Shown: positions 1 through 5,043 of the stretch, piece after piece
Position numbering within the stretch: the stretch's first letter is position 1
How the letters are laid out: the number at the start of each line of letters is the position of its first letter
Assembly (NCBI GenBank): GCA_903929065.1
Contig: CAIYTJ010000154.1
Span: 1 to 7,160, forward strand
Direction: 5' to 3'
DNA: 7,160 nt
From: an uncultured Bacteroidales bacterium
GTDB taxonomy: Bacteria; Bacteroidota; Bacteroidia; Bacteroidales; Paludibacteraceae
The notes under the pieces: generated by a model
Seen by the model: the letters and a program-made list of their open reading frames with translations, nothing else
The model's database searches: none
Told to the model about the DNA's origin: nothing
Translations under genes and position numbers: made by a program

Positions 1-903
1 AGGCGTGTAAATGGCACATGGATTAATCAATATACTGATAGCATAGGAAGTTATACACCCGATACAGCAACAAGATTTACAGGGCTTGCAACATTGGGAA
101 AGGCTTATAATGATAGTGTTATAGCAGCCAACGCAACAGCAACTAAGTGGGGTTTTACGGGTAACGCAACTACTTACCCAAATACTAAAATAGGAACTAC
201 AGGTAGTTCTACAATTAGATTCATAACTAATAATGTTGAAAGGGCAAGCCTTGATTCATCAACAGGAACTTTAAATATAACTACATCAGGGCAGGCAATT
301 ACAATAAAAGGTGGTGCAGATATTAGGAGTATTACAGATGGTAATATTTATATAACTGCACTCGGAACAAGTGTAGGTGGCGACCTTATTTTTCGTAGTA
401 ATCCAAGCGCAAGCGATGTAGGTTTTTTAGTGCATAGCTTACAATTTCAAGTTGGCAGTAATGCCACTATACCTGCATCAGCAGCCTTAAGTGTGCCTTC
501 CACAACAAAAGGTATATTAATTCCAGTAATGACACAAACACAGGTTGCAGCTATATCAAGTCCTGCAACTGGGTTACAGGTTTACAATTCTGATTCATCA
601 AAAGTTAATTTATACGCAAATGGTAGGTGGAATGAGATACCAAAAGTTTTAATCAATACAGCAGCTTTAGATTTTCCGAGTACAGCAGCAAGTACAAGTT
701 CAGATTTAACAATAACGGTAACGGGTGCAGCAGATGGCGATATGGTTGCTTTGGGAGTTCCTAACGCAGCAATGAATGCTAATAGTTGTTATACAGCATG
801 GGTGTCAGCTACAAACACAATTACGGTTCGTTTAAACAATTATCAAACAATAGGGGCAATAGACCCTGCTTCAGCAACCTTTAAAGTACAAGTTTTTAAA
901 TAG
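1..903 (+). CDS. Tail fibre / receptor-binding-like protein, C-terminal part (5' end outside window)
   Basis: The frame is open from the first base, so this is the last 300 codons of a longer gene; the TTG at 94 is not a credible start. Composition is rich in Thr, Ser, Ala, Asn and Gly with many short beta-prone stretches, as in phage fibres. Residues about 75-88 (ITNNVERASLDSSTG) resemble the 'NGVERARID' element of repeat-rich fibre shafts. Residues 167-198 contain STTKG, P.MT and PATGLQVYNSD, which I recognise from Bacteroidota phage fibre and surface proteins. Residues 216-300 look like a separate beta-sandwich tip ending in ATFKVQVFK. By inference it sits on the virion and contacts the host surface. 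It stops at TAG, six bases before the next ATG in the same frame. An adhesin-type surface protein is the alternative, but the lysis genes downstream favour a phage fibre. Confidence 0.75.
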   Translation, partial: RRVNGTWINQYTDSIGSYTPDTATRFTGLATLGKAYNDSVIAANATATKWGFTGNATTYPNTKIGTTGSSTIRFITNNVERASLDSSTGTLNITTSGQAITIKGGADIRSITDGNIYITALGTSVGGDLIFRSNPSASDVGFLVHSLQFQVGSNATIPASAALSVPSTTKGILIPVMTQTQVAAISSPATGLQVYNSDSSKVNLYANGRWNEIPKVLINTAALDFPSTAASTSSDLTITVTGAADGDMVALGVPNAAMNANSCYTAWVSATNTITVRLNNYQTIGAIDPASATFKVQVFK

Positions 904-909
904 ATTATT

Positions 910-1185
910 ATGAAAAATATAGTATCAATATCAGCAATAAATGCGCTTGTAAATGGCGAAGTAAAAACCATCAATGCAATAGAATTTACAAACTTTAGTG
1001 GTTAGGATTTTAATAGCTCTGGCGGTAAAGTTGAATACGCTGTAGGTAATCTTGACGGCGAAAATTTTACTCCGTTAGATAACGGGGATTGCGACATTCC
1101 AAACGAAATAATTAATAATTGGGGTGCAGATGATACTGTAATTTTCGACTACGTGATTTCTCAAAAAGGATTTGTAAAGGCTTAA
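910..1185 (+). pseudogene. Small phage protein interrupted by an in-frame TAG
   Basis: An ATG at 910 opens a frame of 91 codons ending in TAA at 1183-1185, with a single TAG at codon 32 (1003-1005). Both halves look coding: the first reads MKNIVSISAINALVNGEVK, and after the TAG the product continues with SGGKVEYAVGNLDGENF and ends ISQKGFVKA. No ATG occurs after the TAG, so the second half has no obvious independent start. Product unknown; its position between the fibre and the lysis genes suggests a small accessory protein of the fibre or tail. Explanations are a nonsense mutation (from Trp, Gln or Tyr), a sequencing error, or amber readthrough. The other genes in the window contain no internal TAG, which argues against wholesale reassignment of TAG. 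Confidence 0.6.
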
Positions 1186-1222
1186 TTTAATTATAATTTT
1201 TAACCCCTATAAAAATTTAGCA

Positions 1223-1495
1223 ATGGAATATGGTGAAGAAATAGTAAAATTATCAGGTCAGATAGATAGATTAAATGATGGTATTGATAGAATAGATGCA
1301 AGTATTGACAAGTTAATTGAAGCCCTTGAAAAGATTGAAGATAAAAGAGTTGAACCACTTGAAAAAAGGGTTACGGAAGTAGAAAAATGGATAAGCAAAG
1401 CAGATGTGTTTTGGAAGGGATTAATATCTATTGCATTTGTTTCTTCATTAGCATCTATTATAGCCCAACTTTTTCAGATTTTTAAGTCAAAATAA
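1223..1495 (+). CDS. Coiled-coil protein with C-terminal membrane anchor (XhlA-like architecture)
   Basis: A 90-residue protein. Residues about 5-57 form heptad-rich helix with repeated I/L spacing (GQIDRLNDGIDRIDASIDKL) and many charged residues. Residues 64-87 form one hydrophobic helix (GLISIAFVSSLASIIAQLF) followed by a basic tail FKSK. Small phage proteins with an amphipathic N-terminus and one C-terminal membrane helix, such as XhlA of Bacillus prophage PBSX, accompany holins and endolysins. The resemblance here is one of architecture only. The start has the A-rich leader TATAAAAATTTAGCA before ATG. The TAA is directly followed by the ATG of the next gene, so the two are probably co-translated. 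Likely role: inner-membrane lysis accessory. A tail-associated coiled coil is possible. Confidence 0.75.
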   Translation: MEYGEEIVKLSGQIDRLNDGIDRIDASIDKLIEALEKIEDKRVEPLEKRVTEVEKWISKADVFWKGLISIAFVSSLASIIAQLFQIFKSK

Positions 1496-1747
1496 ATGGT
1501 AATCTTTGTGTTAACTATCATGTTTTTAATCATGGTTGTGTTTATAGTCTTTCAAGTGATAATCATTTCGGGGCTAAAAAGAGATATGAATAAACGTGTA
1601 AATAACATAGAGGTGAAGATAAGTGCATTACAAGTACCATACGAAGATTTAAGTAATTCATTAAGCAGTTTACAAACCATACTACAAGAATTACGAAATG
1701 ACAGCAACAGACAAAAAGATAATGGCTACTTTAATCCATCACTTTAA
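1496..1747 (+). CDS. Small membrane protein, N-terminal helix plus coiled coil
   Basis: An 83-residue protein with zero spacing to the preceding stop. Residues 2-26 are a strongly hydrophobic helix (IFVLTIMFLIMVVFIVFQ), followed by basic KRDMNKR at 28-34 and a coiled-coil stretch to about residue 70 (NNIEVKISALQ, LSSLQTILQELR). The layout mirrors the gene before it: there the anchor is at the C-terminus, here at the N-terminus. The positive charges after the helix predict that the coiled coil faces the cytoplasm, which does not suit a classical inner-membrane spanin. Its last 50 bases overlap the start of the next gene. Function not recognised; it may be a membrane partner of the neighbouring coiled-coil or holin protein. 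Confidence 0.65.
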   Translation: MVIFVLTIMFLIMVVFIVFQVIIISGLKRDMNKRVNNIEVKISALQVPYEDLSNSLSSLQTILQELRNDSNRQKDNGYFNPSL

Positions 1748-1880
1748 AGGACAAGATGATGAAAAATACAAGTTGGCATTTAAAGATATTACACGTATCT
1801 TTGAGAACGAAATTGGACGTGTACTTTTAGAAGCAAACAACATTAAAATATTAAAAAACAAAACAAATCAAAAATTATGA
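1698..1880 (+). CDS. Small soluble protein of unknown function in the lysis cluster
   Basis: A 60-residue charged, mostly helical protein with no membrane segment. It contains KDITRIFENEIGRVLLEANN and a Lys/Asn-rich tail. The ATG at 1698 overlaps the previous gene by 50 bases in another frame; an internal ATG at 1722 (MATLIHHFKG) would cut the overlap to 26 bases and is an equally possible start. The TGA overlaps the ATG of the next gene (ATGA at 1877-1880), a typical sign of translational coupling and the best argument that this frame is used. I do not recognise the family. Confidence 0.6.
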   Translation: MTATDKKIMATLIHHFKGQDDEKYKLAFKDITRIFENEIGRVLLEANNIKILKNKTNQKL

Positions 1881-2092
1881 AACCATCTGCATTTTTATCA
1901 TTGAATTGGCTCGATTTAGGTAAAGGGTTAATTCTTGCTGCAATTACATCAGTTCTTACTATTGTAACACAGACATTACAAGCAGGTAGCTTAACATTCG
2001 ATTGGAAAGCTATTGGTATTACTGCCCTTACAGCAGGATTGGCATATCTTACAAAGAACTTTTTTACACCAACATCGACACCAACACCATAG
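1877..2092 (+). CDS. Putative holin, two membrane helices
   Basis: A 71-residue protein with a short polar N-terminus and two predicted membrane helices at about 14-35 (GKGLILAAITSVLTIVTQTL) and 45-61 (AIGITALTAGLAYLTKN). A short Phe-Asp-Trp-Lys turn joins them, and a Thr/Pro tail (TPTSTPTP) follows. Size and topology fit small two-helix phage holins, which permeabilise the inner membrane at the end of infection and release or activate the endolysin. Its place after the coiled-coil membrane genes and before the spanin and endolysin candidates supports this. It starts in an ATGA overlap with the gene before. The stop is TAG, with a TAA two codons later. Another small membrane protein cannot be excluded. 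Confidence 0.65.
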   Translation: MKPSAFLSLNWLDLGKGLILAAITSVLTIVTQTLQAGSLTFDWKAIGITALTAGLAYLTKNFFTPTSTPTP

Positions 2093-2164
2093 GCGGAATA
2101 AAAATATTCTCTTAAATGTTTGGAATTGTAAAAAAGATGATTATCTTTGTGGTAGATGCTGTTT

Positions 2165-2210
2165 GCGATTTTTTGTAATTATATTTCAACCAAAATCACT
2201 AAAAAATCGC
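2165..2210 (+). terminator. Hairpin after the holin gene, possible terminator
   Basis: A perfect 10-bp stem, GCGATTTTTT at 2165-2174 with AAAAAATCGC at 2201-2210, encloses a 26-base loop. It lies about 70 bases after the holin stop and ends one base before the left inverted repeat. Only three G/C pairs and no clear U-run after the stem make it a weak intrinsic terminator. It could instead mark the edge of the inserted segment. Confidence 0.3.
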
Positions 2211-2211
2211 A

Positions 2212-2336
2212 ATTAAGCGGACGCTGTATTAAAATCATTAGACTAATTAAAAGTCCTATAATGGGAGTACGTTATGATAAGATTGGTTAGCCTTTGTAGC
2301 TTTGGAGAAGCGTGGATGTGAGGGCTGATGAATTTT
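2212..2336. repeat. Left inverted-repeat arm of the cassette
   Basis: Three ordered blocks match the inverted right arm: 2212-2223 (12/12), 2245-2262 (18/18) and 2326-2336 (11/11), with weaker similarity between them (for example TGATAAGATTGG against TGATAAATTGG). The spacer between the first two blocks is 21 bases here and 5 in the right arm. The stretch 2093-2408 has no convincing gene; besides this arm it holds only the hairpin at 2165-2210. Confidence 0.7.
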
Positions 2337-2408
2337 GTTTTTGTTTTTAGCGTGGCAACCATTTTTACGAGCCGATAGGCGAGTGAATGATTAAAATACT
2401 TTTCATGG

Positions 2409-2588
2409 TTGAAATTTTATGTATTATATTTCTTACTATTTATAATATTACCGTCTTGTAAGACAGTACATACCAATACGCATATATGGAAAAACGACAC
2501 ATCTATGTTCCATAGAGAAATACCAATAGATGAATTTAATAAATATTGGAAACCGCAATTAGATAGTTTGGGTTTTAAATTTCATTGA
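2409..2588 (+). CDS. Small lipoprotein with TTG start
   Basis: A 59-residue frame begins with TTG at 2409; the upstream in-frame stop is TGA at 2388. The first 16 residues are a classic short lipoprotein signal: Lys2, then a run of Tyr, Phe, Leu and Ile, ending in LPSC with Cys17 as the lipid-modified residue. The mature part is short and polar-aromatic (CKTVHTNTHIWKND, then IPIDEFNKYWKPQLDSLGF) and ends in TGA at 2586. It has no ATG in a suitable place and is under 60 codons, so routine callers would miss it. Its 3' end overlaps the convergent protease gene by 7 bases. By inference a small membrane-attached envelope protein. Small phage lipoproteins such as Cor of N15 and Llp of T5 block superinfection, but no sequence similarity to them is claimed. 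Confidence 0.6.
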   Translation: MKFYVLYFLLFIILPSCKTVHTNTHIWKNDTSMFHREIPIDEFNKYWKPQLDSLGFKFH

Positions 2589-3394
2589 GAAAGCCTGTTT
2601 ATCTCATTGGTAATATATTCTATTTTGGGGATTTGGTAAAATTTTAAATCTTTATTTACCGAATCACCACCAAAAATAGAGAAAGTACCGATTAGTCTAT
2701 ACCTATTAGTATTTAAGTCTTTTATAAAAATTGGAGAACCCGAAAATCCGTGCATATATTCACTTACATCTAAATTTTTATTAACTAACATATAATAAGC
2801 TGTGTCAGGTATATTATTATTTGTTGGGCTACCATTATAAAAAATTGTGTTAGTTGAATCTATATGAACATGAGATGCACATTTTATAATAAGCCTACCA
2901 AATTCATGCGGGAAACAAACGGAATTGAATCCGAATATTTCCGTATTGTTAGTATATCGAAGTTCGGGCATGATAAAATTTTCAACAGATTTTAGTCTGT
3001 CTATCCCTTTCTCTTTTACCTCAAAAACAATTACGTCTGGGTTGTTTATTGAATCTGATGAATTATAACTATTTAATGGGGGTATTCTTATTGTTATAAA
3101 TGAATCGATATTACCATCTTGGAGTGTATCTAAAATAGCAATTGTCATAGTATTTATGGTCTTTTCACCACACGCTATATTAGTTCTTGTTATTACGTGT
3201 TTTGCTGTAACTAAAAATGTTCTATTGTTTTTTTTAATAAAATAACAAGTGCCACCACTTTGAGATAATGAGTTAATTGACATTATGGTAAATGACAGCA
3301 ATGGGTAACTATACCTTCTTAATGAATCGTAATCTTGGCTATGGGAATAGCCGAATGAAAGAATAATTAGTAAGATTAGGGTTATTTTTTTCAT
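2582..3394 (-). CDS. Secreted trypsin-like serine protease
   Basis: The preferred start is the ATG at 3394 (MKKITLILLIILSFGYSHSQ), which gives a clean cleavable signal peptide and 270 residues. An ATG at 3412 would only add MRNVRT in front. Numbered from 3394, the chymotrypsin-fold triad is visible: GGTCYFI then LVTAKHV with His66, NNPDVIVFEV with Asp120, and HGFSGSPIF with Ser218 in a GxSGSP motif. Spacing and length suit a single-domain S1/HtrA-like peptidase; I see no PDZ domain. It should act in the periplasm or outside the cell on an unknown protein substrate. It runs opposite to the lysis genes, is convergent with the small lipoprotein, and lies within the inverted repeats, so it is probably transcribed independently from the right arm. 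It is unusual cargo in a phage lysis module. Confidence 0.8.
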   Translation of the reverse strand: MKKITLILLIILSFGYSHSQDYDSLRRYSYPLLSFTIMSINSLSQSGGTCYFIKKNNRTFLVTAKHVITRTNIACGEKTINTMTIAILDTLQDGNIDSFITIRIPPLNSYNSSDSINNPDVIVFEVKEKGIDRLKSVENFIMPELRYTNNTEIFGFNSVCFPHEFGRLIIKCASHVHIDSTNTIFYNGSPTNNNIPDTAYYMLVNKNLDVSEYMHGFSGSPIFIKDLNTNRYRLIGTFSIFGGDSVNKDLKFYQIPKIEYITNEINRLSQ

Positions 3395-3478
3395 TGTACG
3401 AACATTTCGCACAATCTACAAAAGAAATAATCAAAACGCAATAACGTTCGCAAGCAGCGTTAGCAAAAACAAAAAATA

Positions 3479-3570
3479 AAAATTCATCAAGTCCCGAAGT
3501 TAAGCTGACCTTGTGCCAATTTATCATCAATGTTAATTATAGGACTTTTAATTGCAATCGTCCGCTTAAT
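3479..3570. repeat. Right inverted-repeat arm of the cassette
   Basis: Inverted counterpart of the left arm: 3559-3570 (12/12), 3536-3553 (18/18) and 3479-3489 (11/11). Inward of it, at 3438-3464, is a small imperfect hairpin, GCAATAACG with CGTTAGC, carrying a TAACGTT core. The protease start is at 3394, so its promoter probably lies in or just inside this arm, but I could not pick out a convincing Bacteroidota TTG / TAnnTTTG pair. Confidence 0.7.
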
Positions 3571-3632
3571 ATATAAAATTAGATTGATTGAATGTTACCA
3601 CTGTTGAAGGGAAGGTTTTGTGCGTAGGCTAA

Positions 3633-3690
3633 GTACAATAAATCTTTGGTGAATAAAGATTTGATGCTTGTGGTGGCGGCCCGTACAATA
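3633..3690. other. Hairpin between two 8-bp direct repeats
   Basis: GTACAATA occurs at 3633-3640 and again at 3683-3690. Between them is a perfect 8-bp stem, AAATCTTT (3640-3647) with AAAGATTT (3655-3662), and a 7-base loop, followed by the locally GC-rich GTGGTGGCGGCCC. The structure lies in the gene-free stretch 3571-3735, ahead of the spanin-like gene. It could be a terminator or leader element, or a trace of an insertion. Nothing else was recognised in that stretch apart from a weak promoter-like pair just before 3736 (TTG at 3701 and TAATTTTA at 3724). Confidence 0.35.
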
Positions 3691-3735
3691 CGAAAAATAC
3701 TTGTATAAATGCTAAAAAGTAATTAATTTTACACT

Positions 3736-4347
3736 ATGCGTAATTTAATATTTATATTATTATCTGTACTGGCGTTAAATAGTTGTGATACGTTTAAGAA
3801 ATTACAGGTAATACATGATACTAAAAAAGTTGAAAAGATACACTACCGAAACGAAGCGGTAGTATTATCGTTATTCCATAAATATTTCCCTGCTGACACA
3901 TCAAATAACCTACATGAAGGTGTAATTAAAATAGTAAGAGATACCATAACAGATTCAGCCAAAGTAAAAGCATTAATAAGACTTGCAGATTCGTTGTATC
4001 AGGATAATCTTTTTATGAACGAATTGGTAAATAATGCCCCTAACTTTGACAGCACCCAAAAAGTAATCACAGACCTACATAATAGGCTCGTAAAGGCATT
4101 AAATAAAGATTGTGGAACAGTTACCAATACAACCAAAGAAAGGACAGATACACTCATATATGTACCACCAACAGTTAAATTAGAAATAGCAAATCTTGTA
4201 AGCCAAAATTACGATAAGGATATAAAGATTACCCAAATAACAACATCGGATAAAATACACACAAAATGGATGTATATATTTGGGGGTACAGCATTATTAT
4301 TATTTATAGCTTTTTGTATATTCCTTTACATAAAGATTTTTAAATGA
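3736..4347 (+). CDS. Lipoprotein with C-terminal membrane helix, putative unimolecular spanin
   Basis: A 203-residue protein. Residues 1-17 are a lipoprotein signal (MRNLIFILLSVLALNSC, Cys17). A long, mostly helical polar region follows (about 18-175), with Pro-Pro at 144-145. One membrane helix spans about 178-199 (WMYIFGGTALLLFIAFCIF) and is followed by the basic tail KIFK. A lipid anchor at one end and a membrane helix at the other is the defining layout of unimolecular spanins such as T1 gp11. These join outer and inner membranes and fuse them in the last lysis step. Its place between holin and endolysin candidates fits. It is longer than gp11 (134 residues). Asp18 follows the Cys, which in E. 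coli would retain a lipoprotein in the inner membrane; Bacteroidota sorting differs. The stop overlaps the next ATG (ATGA). Confidence 0.65.
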   Translation: MRNLIFILLSVLALNSCDTFKKLQVIHDTKKVEKIHYRNEAVVLSLFHKYFPADTSNNLHEGVIKIVRDTITDSAKVKALIRLADSLYQDNLFMNELVNNAPNFDSTQKVITDLHNRLVKALNKDCGTVTNTTKERTDTLIYVPPTVKLEIANLVSQNYDKDIKITQITTSDKIHTKWMYIFGGTALLLFIAFCIFLYIKIFK

Positions 4348-4499
4348 CCAACAAAATTCAATTTACATGCAGTAATATAAGGGAGTGTATTGACTTTAAA
4401 TACTCACATGGTAATTATCCAATACATCAACAACTTTATATCGGTTATTGGTTAGTAAAAACAAGGGATATGATAATCGTTAAAAAAGATAAAAAATGA
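4344..4499 (+). CDS. 51-residue protein coupled to spanin and endolysin genes
   Basis: ATG at 4344 overlaps the spanin-like gene's TGA, and its own TGA (4497-4499) overlaps the endolysin ATG at 4496, so it is joined by ATGA on both sides and exactly fills the gap. The product begins MTNKIQFTCSNIRECIDFK, has Cys9 and Cys15, an aromatic centre (YPIHQQLYIGYWLVK) and a basic end (IIVKKDKK). There is no signal peptide or membrane helix, so it should be cytoplasmic. Family not recognised. The double coupling suggests dosage linked to lysis, perhaps as an endolysin or spanin regulator, which is inference only. Confidence 0.65.
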   Translation: MTNKIQFTCSNIRECIDFKYSHGNYPIHQQLYIGYWLVKTRDMIIVKKDKK

Positions 4500-4948
4500 G
4501 TACAATAATAGAAGTAGCAACAAGGGAAATAGGTACTAAGGAAAATCCGCCGAATAGTAATGTGGTTAAGTATTCAAATTGGTTTGGATTGCCACATTTG
4601 GCATGGTGTGGACAATTCGTTTCATGGGTATATAATCAAGCAGGTGTACCATTGCCTGCTATTGGATATAAGAAAGGTTTTGCGGGTTGTCAATCAGCCG
4701 TTGCGTACTTCCAAAAAAACAACAAAATAACAACAGAACCAATCGAAGGAGATATAGTTTTTTATGACTGGAATAATGATAAACGTTACGACCACACAGG
4801 ACTATTTGTAAAATGGCTTGATGATAAAAAAATAACCTTCCAATCAATAGAAGGTAATACATCTTTAGGCAATGATAGTAATGGCGGGGAAGTAATGCAA
4901 CGTACAAGGGATAAAATTAAAAACCATGCTATCTTCGTACACCCTTAA
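4496..4948 (+). CDS. CHAP-domain endolysin
   Basis: A 150-residue single-domain protein matching the CHAP (cysteine, histidine-dependent amidohydrolase/peptidase) pattern. AWCGQFVSWVYNQAG gives the nucleophile Cys38, EGDIVFYDW forms the usual middle strand, YDHTGLFV gives His100, and FQSIEGNTS supplies Glu119 and Asn121 for the rest of the catalytic site. Such enzymes cut peptidoglycan as amidases or endopeptidases. There is no signal peptide, so it would depend on the upstream holin for release, and no separate cell-wall-binding domain, as is common for endolysins of Gram-negative hosts. It starts in an ATGA overlap with the 51-residue gene and is the last gene of the plus-strand lysis operon. 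Confidence 0.88.
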   Translation: MSTIIEVATREIGTKENPPNSNVVKYSNWFGLPHLAWCGQFVSWVYNQAGVPLPAIGYKKGFAGCQSAVAYFQKNNKITTEPIEGDIVFYDWNNDKRYDHTGLFVKWLDDKKITFQSIEGNTSLGNDSNGGEVMQRTRDKIKNHAIFVHP

Positions 4949-4972
4949 ATTAAAAAGAAGCACTCCCAAACC

Positions 4973-5021
4973 TACCATACTGTTACTTTTTTATGGTACA
5001 CTTCTGTTACTGGCTTTATGG
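4973..5021. terminator. Hairpin and short repeat between convergent operons
   Basis: Between the endolysin stop and the converging minus-strand operon lies a 7-bp stem, TACCATA (4973-4979) with TATGGTA (4992-4998), with a T-rich loop. A near-direct repeat overlaps it: CTGTTACTTTTTTATGG (4980-4996) and CTGTTACTGGCTTTATGG (5004-5021). The position suits a bidirectional terminator, but the stem is AT-rich and no clear U-run follows. Confidence 0.3.
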
Positions 5022-5043
5022 ATTACTTCTATGGGGTTAATAA

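Larger units (their letters stand above)
2212..3570. mobile_element. Inverted-repeat-bounded cassette inserted in the lysis module
   Basis: The outermost 12 bases ATTAAGCGGACG (2212-2223) recur inverted as CGTCCGCTTAAT (3559-3570). Just inside, an 18-bp block at 2245-2262 (AATTAAAAGTCCTATAAT) recurs inverted at 3536-3553. A third block, TGATGAATTTT followed by a T-rich run with TTTTTGTTTTT, lies at 2326-2336 with its inverted copy at 3479-3489. Between the arms lie only the small lipoprotein gene and the secreted protease gene, in opposite orientation. There is no transposase or recombinase and no convincing target duplication, so if mobile it is non-autonomous or moves by recombination. It separates the holin candidate from the spanin and endolysin genes, consistent with insertion of accessory cargo. 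Confidence 0.45.

Noticed and set aside
2013..2216. 67-residue plus-strand frame overlapping the holin candidate
   Set aside because: His/Gln/Arg-rich out-of-frame reading of the holin's Thr/Pro codons running into a non-coding hairpin.
3339..3530. 63-residue minus-strand open frame overlapping the protease start
   Set aside because: It overlaps the signal peptide region in another frame, and much of it is translated from the repeat arm. No coherent protein features.
3487..3570. Minus-strand open frame in the right repeat arm ending in QLNFGT
   Set aside because: It reads as plausible protein but has no start codon, and the left arm carries stops in the equivalent frame, so it is not conserved between the arms.
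3571..3735. Diversity-generating retroelement or retron RNA suggested by the GC-rich patch and hairpin
   Set aside because: No reverse transcriptase and no template/variable repeat pair in the window.
4659..4907. 82-residue frame antisense to the endolysin
   Set aside because: Lies wholly within a gene with clear CHAP catalytic motifs; Leu/Tyr/His-rich shadow.
1..4948. Global reassignment of TAG as a sense codon, as in some crAss-like phages
   Set aside because: Only one internal TAG was found across all coding sequence. The fibre and holin genes end plausibly at TAG.
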